From positions 1 to 64,000 of the forward strand of contig NZ_LGEL01000030.1 of NCBI RefSeq assembly GCF_001636695.1: a DNA stretch of 64,000 nt, given 5' to 3'. The notes under the pieces are model-generated. The model searched no databases. It was not told where the DNA came from and saw only the letters and a program-made list of their open reading frames with translations. Position 1 is the stretch's first letter; the number at the start of each line of letters is the position of its first letter. The translations under genes and the position numbers were made by a program. This DNA comes from Pedobacter panaciterrae (GTDB lineage: Bacteria; Bacteroidota; Bacteroidia; Sphingobacteriales; Sphingobacteriaceae). Positions 44,014 through 52,769 of the stretch are shown one piece after another.

Positions 44014-44988
44014 ATGCGTAAAAATCTCTTTGTATTTGGTATGAGTTGTTTGTTGATGCTGGGTTCAGCTGAATCTCTTTTGGCATCAGAAAAAAATATG
44101 TCTGTTAACTCTAAAACAGAAGTAAGCTCGAAGGATTTAATTGGTCGTTGGGATATTACTATTGATGAAAATGGAAAATCAGCTCCGTCATGGTTAGAAG
44201 TAAAACTTTCAGGTCTAAAAACATTGGTAGGCTATTTTGTTGGTCCTAGTGGAAGCGCTCGTCCGGTAGCAAAAGTAAATTTCGACAACGGCAAATTCAG
44301 TTTCACTATTCCACCTCAATGGGAGGCCGGCAACCAGGATTTTGTTATTGAAGGTGAAGTAACCGCAGGAGGAATTCAAGGAACAATTACAACAAGCGAA
44401 GGCAAAAAATACAATTGGAAAGGGGTAAAGGCTCCATATTTAAAAAGAACTGCTGCTCCAGTTTGGGGGAAACCAATTAATCTGTTTAACGGAAAAGATT
44501 TAACTGGATGGAAGGCAATGGGAGAGAATCAATGGGAAGTAAGAAATGGTATTTTAACCAGTCCAAGATCTGGTGCTAACCTAATTTCTGATCAGAAATT
44601 TACCGACTTCAAATTACATGTTGAATTTAGATACCAAAAAGGAAGTAATAGCGGTGTGTATTTAAGAGGCAGACATGAAGTTCAAATAGAGGATAGTCCG
44701 AAAGATCAACATCCCTCAAACGTACTTTTTAGTGGTATTTACGGATTCCTGACACCTAGCGAGATTAATGCATTAGGGCCTGATACATGGCAAACTTTTG
44801 ATATTACTTTAACAGGCAGAATGGTTACTTTGGTTGTTAATGGAAAAACTGTAATCACTAATCAGGAAATCCCTGGAATTACTGGTGGCGCATTAGATAG
44901 TAATGAAGGTGAGCCTGGACCGATCTATATCCAGGGAGATCACGGCCCGATTGAATTTAAGAAAATAGTGATTACTCCTGCTAAATAG
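44014..44988 (+). CDS. DUF1080 (3-keto-disaccharide hydrolase-like) secreted protein
   Basis: A 324-aa protein with a signal peptide (about 1-25). The mature part begins with a lipocalin-like or beta-rich segment (LIGRWDITIDENGKSAPSWLEVKL). The DUF1080 domain (about 150-324) has FNGKDLTGWKAMGENQWEVRNGILTSPRSGANLISDQKFTDFKLHVEFRY and ends GPIEFKKIVITP. DUF1080 proteins are concanavalin-like and some cleave 3-keto-glycosides produced by Gfo/Idh-type dehydrogenases; the Tat-exported Gfo/Idh in this window may be a partner, though the genes are 7 kb apart. Monocistronic. Confidence 0.9.
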   Translation: MRKNLFVFGMSCLLMLGSAESLLASEKNMSVNSKTEVSSKDLIGRWDITIDENGKSAPSWLEVKLSGLKTLVGYFVGPSGSARPVAKVNFDNGKFSFTIPPQWEAGNQDFVIEGEVTAGGIQGTITTSEGKKYNWKGVKAPYLKRTAAPVWGKPINLFNGKDLTGWKAMGENQWEVRNGILTSPRSGANLISDQKFTDFKLHVEFRYQKGSNSGVYLRGRHEVQIEDSPKDQHPSNVLFSGIYGFLTPSEINALGPDTWQTFDITLTGRMVTLVVNGKTVITNQEIPGITGGALDSNEGEPGPIYIQGDHGPIEFKKIVITPAK

Positions 44989-45012
44989 AATCAGTTTTCG
45001 TATAGTGCCATT

Positions 45013-45220
45013 GTTCTTCTTCAACCATGCGTCAACCATGCGTCAACCATGTGTCAACCATGTGTCAAGGTCAAACCCATACCAAAGCAATATCTTCTTA
45101 GATGTATCTTCATTTCAGAACGAACGTGAATTGAACATACATCTAAGAAGTATCGAAGAAGCATCGAAATTGACCTTGACGCATGGTTGACACATGGTTG
45201 ACGCATGGTTGAAGAAGAAC
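45013..45220. repeat. large nested inverted repeat with 11-bp iterons
   Basis: Left arm 45013-45074 has four direct copies of TCAACCATGYG; right arm 45170-45220 has three in reverse orientation, plus matching GTTCTTCTTC/GAAGAAGAAC ends and GTCAAGGTCAA/TTGACCTTGAC inner ends. A second inner stem pairs 45094-45107 (CTTCTTAGATGTAT) with 45137-45150. It lies between the convergent DUF1080 and BamA-like genes. The unequal iteron count shows repeat slippage. A terminator role is plausible; origin unknown. Confidence 0.9.
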
Positions 45221-45232
45221 TAAAGCAATATG

Positions 45233-46546
45233 TTAAAACACCTCGTTTAAACCCAGAAACAATCCTTTTGCACCAAAATTACCAAATGCATAATCTATAC
45301 AAAGATTAGTTCGGGTAGCCTTATTAAACAATACGCGCAAACCAGCACCACCAGCGGGTTGCCATTGTTGAAACAGCTTAGTGCCGGCCAAATCATTGGC
45401 AGTTTGAATATTAAAAAAAGTAACCCCACTAATAAAATCGTTCCTTGTGATAGGAAAACGGTATTCTACTTCAGAATAGCAATACTGAGTACCTTTAAAA
45501 TAACCAATAGTATATCCTCTGCCACTTCTAAAGTTTGCATCTTTTCCGGTGCCAGGCAGCTCCAGATAGGGTAGTGTACCACTTATTAAATACGAACCCC
45601 AGTTCCAAAATGCAATTACATGTTCCGGATTTCTCTCTGAAAGGCTCCAGTATTTCCTAAAATCGGTGGTTACTTGTACCGCATTTTTTGTACTTCCAAT
45701 CCAGCTCTGATTTGCTCTAAGTCCAACGTCAGCATATATACCTTTATAAGCACGGTTCTGATTATCGCGTGTAGTGTACTGTAAGTTTAATAAAAAGCCG
45801 TTGGCCATATAATGATCTTTATTAAAACCATACAGCTGATTATAAATGTGATAAGGAGTTGAGCCATTTGGATTGTTCGGATCTTCCAGCTTTCTGCGGA
45901 TCTCAAACGATGCACCGCCTCCGATAAAAAGGTGATCAAGAATTTGCTTGTATATCTTTTCCCTGAAGTTATAATATTCACCATGAATAGCGTAACCTTT
46001 ACGCTCAGGATTAGATAGTATAACCTCCTCAGGTGTTCCTGTTGATACCCTTCCAATTCCTAATCCAAAATCAGGTGTAACAGTTTTGGCAGCAACCAGA
46101 CTTCCTTGCCAGTTCCACCTGTTACCTGGTGTATAGATGTTATGACTTAGGTAAAAATAAATAATGCCTTTAGTTGTAATGGAAGCCGATGTTGCTGCTA
46201 CAGACATCAATGTGCCCGGCTCATGGCCCAATACCTTACCTACAACCGCTTTAAGTCCAATTTGTGCTCCAATACTGGGATTATAAGCTATGCTGGGCAT
46301 AGGAGTAATCCCGGATGTTTTTTGAACCGGTTTGGCTGGCTTACCGGGTCTGAAGATATTACGTCCTAAATCACTAATATCATATTGCTTTACTGTTGAA
46401 TCAGTTTTCAGTGAATCAGACGAAGTTTTGACTTGTCCATAGCTATATCCCTGAACGCCAATAACTGAAGCCAGCAATACAATCTTTATTTTTAGTGAAT
46501 TTTTAATTTTCTTTTTATTTAAGTGTAATACTGATAGACCATACAA
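45233..46546 (-). CDS. BamA/TamA-family outer-membrane beta-barrel protein
   Basis: A 437-aa protein. The N-terminus contains a hydrophobic signal stretch (about 16-38, ending GYSYGQ), then a disordered Ser/Lys/Pro linker. Residues 75-437 are beta-strand-rich with alternating hydrophobic/aromatic pattern and the terminal FGAKGLFLGLNEVF, where the C-terminal aromatic is typical of barrel strands. GYFKGTQYCYSEVEYRFPI resembles the BamA/Omp85 Lys/Arg-rich strand region. There are no clear POTRA domains, so it is a short Omp85-like barrel of unknown partner. It ends at the nested repeat region. Confidence 0.75.
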   Translation of the reverse strand: MYGLSVLHLNKKKIKNSLKIKIVLLASVIGVQGYSYGQVKTSSDSLKTDSTVKQYDISDLGRNIFRPGKPAKPVQKTSGITPMPSIAYNPSIGAQIGLKAVVGKVLGHEPGTLMSVAATSASITTKGIIYFYLSHNIYTPGNRWNWQGSLVAAKTVTPDFGLGIGRVSTGTPEEVILSNPERKGYAIHGEYYNFREKIYKQILDHLFIGGGASFEIRRKLEDPNNPNGSTPYHIYNQLYGFNKDHYMANGFLLNLQYTTRDNQNRAYKGIYADVGLRANQSWIGSTKNAVQVTTDFRKYWSLSERNPEHVIAFWNWGSYLISGTLPYLELPGTGKDANFRSGRGYTIGYFKGTQYCYSEVEYRFPITRNDFISGVTFFNIQTANDLAGTKLFQQWQPAGGAGLRVLFNKATRTNLCIDYAFGNFGAKGLFLGLNEVF

Positions 46547-46621
46547 AGGTGCAAAACATTCCTGTTTCTATTTGTCTTTATACTAAAAATGTAAGATAAA
46601 CAAACTTATCAATGTATCCTA

Positions 46622-47395
46622 TTAATTAAGCATATGCGCTAGTATTGGTCCGCATTTTTCAATACATGGAGCGTAAAAATGCCCATGTTTCCAATTTGCC
46701 GATTTAGGAGAAAGCCCCCACCAAAATTCCGCCAGAGCAAGTGGCTCCATTCCATTACTAAAAGCATATTGTAATAACTTAGGCGCCGCGCATTCTCCGG
46801 CCCCTGCAGGTGGTTTCCCTGAAGCTGTATGCTCAAAAGCATTCATTAAGCTCATAGATTCTCCGGCTTTGTTTAAAAAATGATATTGCTCAAAAATTCT
46901 ATCCTGCAATGCATTTGAATGATCCTTTCTTAAAGCTTTTAAAAGGTAAATCTCTTCTGTATGCGCGTCATCTTTCAATAATTCCAGTGAATTTATTTTC
47001 TCACTCATTTGAGTAAGTTTTTCCATTCCTGCATTTAGAAATCCACCGGCCTCCAAACCGTCAAAAATTGGAGGTACAAATTTAGCATGATGATTCTTGC
47101 CCGCTAGCTTACCTGAAAATGCAGCCAGGTAGCCTAGTTTGCCTTCCTTATTTCTAACAACTAGCACACCAAACATCTTTCCGATTACCATTCCTTCGGC
47201 ACCGGTGAGTAAACCAAAATTATGAATCCACTCTTGCTGATGGGTCAGATGAAACTGTAGCTGTGTTGCTGCTAATAGGCAAAGCGGATGTAACTGATCT
47301 TCTAAAGAGAAAGTAAGTCCGAGGGCCAGTGCCTTGATTTCTTCCGATTGCTCAAAAGGGCAGAACACTGAATTTTCATCAATCAGATTTGACAT
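46622..47395 (-). CDS. orphan N-terminal part of RluA-type pseudouridine synthase (no catalytic domain)
   Basis: A 257-aa protein matching the accessory N-terminal region of long RluA-family pseudouridine synthases: GKMFGVLVVRNKEGKLGYLAAFSGKLAGKN, FVPPIFD, GKPPAGAGECAAPKLLQYAFSNGMEPLALAEFWWGLSP and the ending HGHFYAPCIEKCGPILAHML. In complete proteins of about 550 aa this region leads straight into the catalytic RluA domain with its HRLDxxT motif. Here the frame stops at ILAHMLN and only about 75 bp separate it from the next gene, so no catalytic part remains. It is either a stable stand-alone domain or a gene remnant. Confidence 0.8.
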   Translation of the reverse strand: MSNLIDENSVFCPFEQSEEIKALALGLTFSLEDQLHPLCLLAATQLQFHLTHQQEWIHNFGLLTGAEGMVIGKMFGVLVVRNKEGKLGYLAAFSGKLAGKNHHAKFVPPIFDGLEAGGFLNAGMEKLTQMSEKINSLELLKDDAHTEEIYLLKALRKDHSNALQDRIFEQYHFLNKAGESMSLMNAFEHTASGKPPAGAGECAAPKLLQYAFSNGMEPLALAEFWWGLSPKSANWKHGHFYAPCIEKCGPILAHMLN

Positions 47396-47437
47396 TATTG
47401 GGTGTTTTTGTTATATATGCTGCCGTTATTATACTTG

Positions 47438-47512
47438 CCGTCATCTCGACGTTAGGAGAGATCTCTTGAACTATACCTAAACAAGAGATCTCTCCTAAAG
47501 TCGAGATGACGG
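47438..47512. repeat. 31-bp-arm inverted repeat, copy 3
   Basis: Arms 47438-47468 and 47482-47512 are reverse complements with one mismatch (GTT vs AAAG side) around a short 13-nt loop. Unlike the other copies, it lies between two genes that run in the same (minus) direction. It is 43 nt upstream of the pseudouridine-synthase-like gene, so it would terminate transcription from the small gene before it. Confidence 0.88.
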
Positions 47513-47635
47513 GGTTGTGTGAATTATGGTGCTACGACGGGTGTAGTTACATATTCAACACTTAAAACCTCTTTCTTTAAGGTCTCTTTTCTAAAAATTC
47601 TGGTGCAAATATCAAACATTTTATTGAAAACTGCA

Positions 47636-47848
47636 TTAAAACGATTTGGCATCATGGATGCGTTCATTTTTTTTAATCGTCCATTTTACACGCATGCAGC
47701 TATAGCATTTATATCTTTTAATTGGTATCCACCACAAAAATATTTTCATGAATGGAGTTCTTGGTACACGTACCAAATCGATTTTCGGGGTTTTACCACA
47801 GGGACACAGATCACTTTGAACGGGAATTGAATTAAAATTATTAGTCAT
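47636..47848 (-). CDS. small Cys-motif protein (zinc-ribbon-like, 70 aa)
   Basis: A 70-aa protein from the ATG at 47848 (MTNNFNSIPVQ); an in-frame ATG at 47878 gives 80 aa. It contains CPCGK near the N-terminus and YKCYSC near the C-terminus, i.e. two CxC/CxxC pairs separated by KIDLVRVPRTPFMKIFLWWIPIKR, consistent with a zinc ribbon. The composition is protein-like and the opposite-strand frame is less so. No family recognised. It is located alone between two inverted-repeat-bounded genes. Function unknown; coding status moderately supported. Confidence 0.55.
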   Translation of the reverse strand: MTNNFNSIPVQSDLCPCGKTPKIDLVRVPRTPFMKIFLWWIPIKRYKCYSCMRVKWTIKKNERIHDAKSF

Positions 47849-47957
47849 AGTAGGATGATTGTAGATTCCGCAATTCAACTGAAGAATTGCATTAAATAAT
47901 AAACGCTATCATTCAACTATATATTTTATCGTAAAGCATATAATTTACCTAAAAAAG

Positions 47958-49076
47958 TTAATTTCTTTTTTTATAGTTCCATATTGCCCAAGCATTTAGT
48001 ACAAGCGCAAATAGCCCTACGGTGCTCAGTTGCGGTAATATATCCCTTAAACTGCTGCCTTTAAGAATTACCATTCTCATTACTTCAATCAGGTAACTAA
48101 CAGGGTTGAACCGAGAAACTATTTTTGCCCATTCCGGCATACTATCGATAGAGGTAAACAAACCACCCATCAGTATAAAGATCATCATGAAAAAGAACAT
48201 GATAAACATAGCTTGCTGCTGAGTATCACAATAGGTAGAAACCAAAAGGCCGAAGCCTAAAATAGCCAATAAGAAAACAGATGCAAAGAGATACAATACC
48301 ACCAGGTTTCCGAGAGGAACAATCCCATAAACCAACCAGGACACCAGCAACCCGAGCGTAAACACCACGTTTCCAAGCACCCAGAAGGGAATAAGCTTAC
48401 CTAAAATAAAATGATGCTTCCTTATTGGACTTACGTTGATCTGTTCAATGGTGCCAAACTCTTTTTCTTTTACAATGTTTAATGCCGAAAGAAACCCCCC
48501 GATCATGGTAACCAGTATAGCTAAAATACCGGGAACCATAAAAAATTTATACTTCATTAAAGGGTTAAACAGATTTGATGAGTTGATCTCGATAACTGTA
48601 GCTCCGTCAAACTTTAAAGGAGGCAACAGTTGCAGCCTTATATCATTATTAAAATCTCTTATTATGGTACCAAGATAAGCTCCTCCAAGGTTTGCCTTTA
48701 CACCGTTAATGGCATTTACAGCAATAAACAGTTGTTGATGACCTTCGCGAACAAGATTGCGCTCAAATCCCCGTGGAATTTCCAGAATCAGATCTGCCTT
48801 ATCCGTTTCAATCAATTTCATTCCTTCCTTAAATAATCCGTTGTATCCGGTGAGTTTAAAATATCCTGATGCAGTTACCTTAGAGATCAGCTTTTGAGAA
48901 TAACTGGAATGATCATGATCTACTACAGAAAGGTTGATGTTTTTCACTTCGTAGTTTGCTGCAAGGGGCAGAACAATGAGCTGCATAACCGGCATTACCA
49001 TAATCATTAACAGGATAGCCTTGTTGCGAAATATCTGTCTGAATTCTTTTTCGAGTAAAAAACGGATTGTTCTCAT
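47958..49076 (-). CDS. ABC-2 type transporter permease (second)
   Basis: A 372-aa permease of the YbhS/YbhR/YhhJ type. There is one membrane segment near residues 20-40, a large extracytoplasmic domain (about 45-170), then five to six segments (about 178-365) with the ABC-2 signature NIVKEKEFGTIEQINVSPIRKHHFILGKLIPF. It pairs with the preceding permease (4-nt overlap at 49073-49076) to form the membrane channel of a drug or lipid exporter. It is the last gene of the operon. Confidence 0.9.
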   Translation of the reverse strand: MRTIRFLLEKEFRQIFRNKAILLMIMVMPVMQLIVLPLAANYEVKNINLSVVDHDHSSYSQKLISKVTASGYFKLTGYNGLFKEGMKLIETDKADLILEIPRGFERNLVREGHQQLFIAVNAINGVKANLGGAYLGTIIRDFNNDIRLQLLPPLKFDGATVIEINSSNLFNPLMKYKFFMVPGILAILVTMIGGFLSALNIVKEKEFGTIEQINVSPIRKHHFILGKLIPFWVLGNVVFTLGLLVSWLVYGIVPLGNLVVLYLFASVFLLAILGFGLLVSTYCDTQQQAMFIMFFFMMIFILMGGLFTSIDSMPEWAKIVSRFNPVSYLIEVMRMVILKGSSLRDILPQLSTVGLFALVLNAWAIWNYKKRN

Positions 49077-50179
49077 GCCAGTCTGATTTTAAAACTTTTT
49101 AGACTCACTGCTAATAAAACAACAGTAATACTGCCTAGAATTAATGTTTCTTTCCAAATGGCAGAAAAGCCTACTCCTTTGATCATTATGGACTTTACAA
49201 TAATGTAAAACCATTTTGCGGGAACCAGATTAGAGATCAATTGTAATGGATAGGGCATGTTTTCTATTGGAAACATAAACCCGCTGAAAAGCACTGTTGG
49301 CAAAAACATTCCCATCAGCGAGATTAACATGGCCATTTGCTGGGAATCTGTTTTTACAGAAATAAATATGCCCAGGCTAAGGCAAGTAATAATAAACAAA
49401 GTGCTTTCGGCAAAGAGCAGAACGATACTCCCGTTAACAGGCAAATCGAGCACATAAATACTCAGCAATAGGATAGAAGCAACATTTATGAGCGAAAGAA
49501 TAAGGTATGGTACTGCTTTTGAAAGAATAACAAGAAGAGGACTAAACGGCGAGACCAATAAAACCTCCATTGTTCCCGTTTCTTTTTCTTTTACAATTGA
49601 AATAGCCGTCATCATTACACATACCAGCATTAATACCAAAGCCATTACACCTGGTACAAAATTAGGCGCTCCTTTTAATTGTGGATTATACAACATCCTA
49701 ACTTCTGGGACTATTGAATAGGGTATGACAGCTGTTTTATCAATTGAATTTAGATAATCCTGAATAATTGAAGAAACATAATTGGTAAGCATACTGGCTG
49801 TATTCGGATCAGATGCATCAGCAAGAATCTGGATTTGCGCCTTACCCTGATGAAGCAGTGTTTCATTAAATCCGGCCGGAAAAACTATGGCCATCTTAAT
49901 TTTTCCTTGTTTAAATGCCTCTTCGATTTTCTCTTTGTTCATTACGCTGCTTTGGATATGGAAATACCTGCTGGCTGCTATCCTACCAATAATCTGCTGC
50001 GAGGCCTGATCTTTGGCCTGATCCAGAACAATTATCTCTGAATTTTTCACCTCATTAGTTAGGGCAAATCCAAAAATAAGAATCTGGATAACCGGCATGC
50101 CAAACAAAATGAGCAGTGTCTTTTTGTCCCTCCAAACATGAGCAAATTCCTTTTTTACAAAATTGATAAACTGTTCCAT
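49073..50179 (-). CDS. ABC-2 type transporter permease (first)
   Basis: A 368-aa paralogue of the downstream permease. The topology is the same: a hydrophobic start (about 20-42), an external domain (about 45-170), then C-terminal segments, with SIVKEKETGTMEVLLVSPFSPLLVILSKAVPYL, the ABC-2 coupling region. The heterodimer with the next gene is inferred from tandem arrangement and overlap. It is 12 nt after the ATPase gene. Substrate is not predictable; the TetR and TolC context suggests efflux of toxic compounds. Confidence 0.9.
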   Translation of the reverse strand: MEQFINFVKKEFAHVWRDKKTLLILFGMPVIQILIFGFALTNEVKNSEIIVLDQAKDQASQQIIGRIAASRYFHIQSSVMNKEKIEEAFKQGKIKMAIVFPAGFNETLLHQGKAQIQILADASDPNTASMLTNYVSSIIQDYLNSIDKTAVIPYSIVPEVRMLYNPQLKGAPNFVPGVMALVLMLVCVMMTAISIVKEKETGTMEVLLVSPFSPLLVILSKAVPYLILSLINVASILLLSIYVLDLPVNGSIVLLFAESTLFIITCLSLGIFISVKTDSQQMAMLISLMGMFLPTVLFSGFMFPIENMPYPLQLISNLVPAKWFYIIVKSIMIKGVGFSAIWKETLILGSITVVLLAVSLKSFKIRLA

Positions 50180-50191
50180 TGCCTTATTGTT

Positions 50192-50929
50192 CTAATCACT
50201 TCGTTTTGCACCCCTGGCAAGCTCAAAAAAAACCTCATCCATTGAGTTCACTTTAAACTGACTTTTCAGATTAGCCGGGGTATCAAGGGCTTCTATTTTT
50301 CCGTCTACCATGATAGATATGCGGTTACAATACTCTGCTTCGTCCATATAATGAGTGGTTACGAAAACGGTAATTCCTTTTGCAGATGCTTCGTAAATGA
50401 GGTCCCAGAATTGTCTTCTCGTTACCGGATCAACACCTCCGGTAGGCTCATCCAGAAATACAATTTTTGGCTGATGTAAAACCGCAACAGAAAAGGAAAG
50501 CTTTTGTTTCCAGCCAAGGGGTAAAGAGGCTACTAATTTTTTTGCTTCATTTTTCAATCCAAGCTGTTCTAAAAGGTCTTCGCTTTTAGTTTTGATCTCC
50601 TGATTGCTTAGCCCATAGATGCCTCCAAAGAACCTTATATTTTCCTGTACTGTAAGATCCTCATATAAAGAGAATCGCTGACTCATGTAACCTATATTCC
50701 TTTTAATTTCTTCTGTCTGTTTATACACATCAAATCCCGCTACAGTGGCCGTGCCGGAACTAGGCATAGATAAACCGCAAAGCATGCGCATCGCTGTTGT
50801 TTTACCTGCCCCGTTAGCGCCCAGAAAACCAAATATTTCGCCTTTCTCTACTTCAAAAGTAATTTCATTTGTTGCTACGAAATCTCCAAAGCGCTTGGTC
50901 AGCTTATCAGTTTTTATTACATATTCCAT
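50192..50929 (-). CDS. ABC transporter ATP-binding protein (single domain)
   Basis: A 245-aa ATPase. Walker A GANGAGKTT (about 37-45), Q-loop YMSQRFSLYEDL, Walker B IVFLDEPTGGVDP and H-loop VTTHYMDEAEYC are intact. The signature motif is degenerate, reading SLPLGWKQKLS in place of LSGGQ. In tandem YbhF-like systems one half often shows this divergence, so the pair probably has asymmetric sites. It starts 2 nt after the previous ATPase gene, so the two may dimerise as the engine of the exporter. Confidence 0.93.
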   Translation of the reverse strand: MEYVIKTDKLTKRFGDFVATNEITFEVEKGEIFGFLGANGAGKTTAMRMLCGLSMPSSGTATVAGFDVYKQTEEIKRNIGYMSQRFSLYEDLTVQENIRFFGGIYGLSNQEIKTKSEDLLEQLGLKNEAKKLVASLPLGWKQKLSFSVAVLHQPKIVFLDEPTGGVDPVTRRQFWDLIYEASAKGITVFVTTHYMDEAEYCNRISIMVDGKIEALDTPANLKSQFKVNSMDEVFFELARGAKRSD

Positions 50930-50931
50930 AA

Positions 50932-51852
50932 TTAGTTCTTCAATAGTTTGATGAAATAATCTTCGATGGTTGGTGCTGCTGGTTTAATTTCGATCTGAAC
51001 CAGGCCTTTTGTTTCCAGATAGGCTTTCAGCTTGATTTCTTGTAAAGCACCTTTAAAGGAAACATGGGCATATTCGCCAAAGGCATAACAATCCATCACC
51101 TCAGGATATTCTCTAAGTGCTTTGATCAGTTTATACATCTGATCAGCTTTGATAGCAAATAATCGCTCCGGATACTGTTCTATCATATTCTGAGGGGTAT
51201 TGATGGATAATATTTTCCCATTCTGGATCAGTGCAATGCGGTCGCATAAAGCAGCCTCATCCATATAGGGTGTTGATACCAGAATGGTAATATTCTGTTC
51301 TTTAAGCCTTTTTAACATTTCCCAGAATTCCTTTCTGGATACAGGGTCTACGCCGGTTGTTGGTTCATCCAGAAACAGTACAGTCGGTTTATGAATAAGG
51401 GCGCAACATAAAGCTAGTTTTTGTTTCATCCCACCGGAGAGTTTACCTGCCCTTCTGTTTTTGAAGGGTTCAATTTGTACGTAAATATCTTCTATCAAAT
51501 GATAATTCTGAGCAATGGTGGTACCAAATACTGTGGCAAAAAAACGAAGATTCTCTTCAATGGTCAGGTCCGGATAAAGTGAAAATTTGCCGGGCATATA
51601 GCCAATAGTTTCCCTAATTTGTTTATAGTCGGCAACTACATCATAGCCATCTACCGTTGCCGTACCTTTTTCAGGGAGCAACAAGGTCGACAACATTCTG
51701 AAAATGCTGGTTTTACCTGCACCATCCGGACCAATGAGGCCAAACAATTCTCCCTTATTTACATGGAAAGAAACGTCATCAACAGCAACTAACTGCTCTT
51801 TACCGTAGGTTTTACGGAGTTGATTTACCTCGATGGCAAAAGGGCCGCTCAT
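50932..51852 (-). CDS. ABC transporter ATP-binding protein
   Basis: A 306-aa ATPase. Walker A GPDGAGKTS (residues 39-47), signature LSGGMKQKLALCCALIHKP, Walker B VLFLDEPTTGVDP and H-loop VSTPYMDEAALC, where the usual switch His is replaced by Pro. An additional C-terminal domain of about 70 residues is present. With the following degenerate ATPase it could form a heterodimer having one normal catalytic signature. It overlaps the membrane-fusion gene by 4 nt (51849-51852). Confidence 0.93.
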   Translation of the reverse strand: MSGPFAIEVNQLRKTYGKEQLVAVDDVSFHVNKGELFGLIGPDGAGKTSIFRMLSTLLLPEKGTATVDGYDVVADYKQIRETIGYMPGKFSLYPDLTIEENLRFFATVFGTTIAQNYHLIEDIYVQIEPFKNRRAGKLSGGMKQKLALCCALIHKPTVLFLDEPTTGVDPVSRKEFWEMLKRLKEQNITILVSTPYMDEAALCDRIALIQNGKILSINTPQNMIEQYPERLFAIKADQMYKLIKALREYPEVMDCYAFGEYAHVSFKGALQEIKLKAYLETKGLVQIEIKPAAPTIEDYFIKLLKN

Positions 51853-52751
51853 ATTTTTTTAGATAAAACAATTTCTCCGTACATGCCTATTTTTAAAAAG
51901 CCATCATTTTTCACTCTTATCTTAACTGCATATACCAGATTGGCCCTTTCATCTTTAGTCTGTATGGTTTTAGGAGTAAATTCGGCTTTATCGCTAATCC
52001 ATTCTATGGTACCCTGGTAGGTCTTATATTTTCCATCTGCTGCATCAACCAATACTTCAAGTGTTTGACCTAACTTAACAGCTGGCAACTGGTTACCTGT
52101 TATATATGCCCTTAAAATAATAGTAGACAAATCGCTGATCTTATACAAAGGTTTACCTACTGTAGCCATTTCATTTACTTCAGCGTATTTGACCAGCACA
52201 GTGCCTGGCGTTTCGTTTACAACTTTGCTTTTCGAAAGTTGATCGTTCAATTGTTCAATTTGTACATTTAACGGAAGTGTCTCTTTGTTTAAGCCTGAAG
52301 AGGTAATGTTCAGCGCCGATTCCTGAGCCGCTATCTGTTTTTTAATGATAGCAATCTGGGAATTGGCATCGTCCAGTTGTTTTGGTGTGGCTGCATCAGC
52401 CTTTAACAGATTGGTAATTCTTTGCTGTTCTCTGTTTGCCTGCTTTAGTTGTTCCTGGTATGCTGCTACCTGAGCAGATACATCAGGCCTTTTGCCCAAT
52501 ACGGCACCAATCTGGGCTTCCAGCTGCCTTTTTTTTAGGTAAAGCTGAGTGGTATCAATATAACCTATAGTTTCGCCTGCCTTAAGTATTTGACCTTCTT
52601 CGAGGTTCAGTATTTTAATTGTTCCGGTTGCCTGGGCTGACACTATGGTTTCTACAGCTTCAAACGTACCAGAAGCATCGTAGGCCTGTTCCTTTTGCCC
52701 ACACGACATCAAAAACAAAGAGGCAATTAATGCAAATGCTATTTTCTTCAT
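51849..52751 (-). CDS. HlyD-type membrane-fusion lipoprotein
   Basis: A 300-aa periplasmic adaptor. The signal has a lipobox MSC (C17) after MKKIAFALIASLFL, giving a lipid-anchored protein. A biotinyl-lipoyl part (TIKILNLEEGQILKAGETIGYID) surrounds a long coiled-coil hairpin (about 75-160, rich in Gln/Leu), followed by a second beta-domain with NEMATVGKPLYKISDLS. It bridges the inner-membrane ABC exporter to TolC. It is 18 nt after the tolC gene. Confidence 0.93.
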   Translation of the reverse strand: MKKIAFALIASLFLMSCGQKEQAYDASGTFEAVETIVSAQATGTIKILNLEEGQILKAGETIGYIDTTQLYLKKRQLEAQIGAVLGKRPDVSAQVAAYQEQLKQANREQQRITNLLKADAATPKQLDDANSQIAIIKKQIAAQESALNITSSGLNKETLPLNVQIEQLNDQLSKSKVVNETPGTVLVKYAEVNEMATVGKPLYKISDLSTIILRAYITGNQLPAVKLGQTLEVLVDAADGKYKTYQGTIEWISDKAEFTPKTIQTKDERANLVYAVKIRVKNDGFLKIGMYGEIVLSKKI

Positions 52752-52769
52752 AATTATGTTTGTTTAAAG

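Noticed and set aside
45005-45190. 61-aa plus-strand frame in the iteron region
   Set aside because: It lies wholly in the nested inverted repeat and its sequence merely translates the iterons (repeated QPCVNHV-like units).
47519-47830. 103-aa plus-strand frame
   Set aside because: It begins inside the inverted-repeat flank and is antisense to the small Cys-motif protein, which has the better protein-like pattern.
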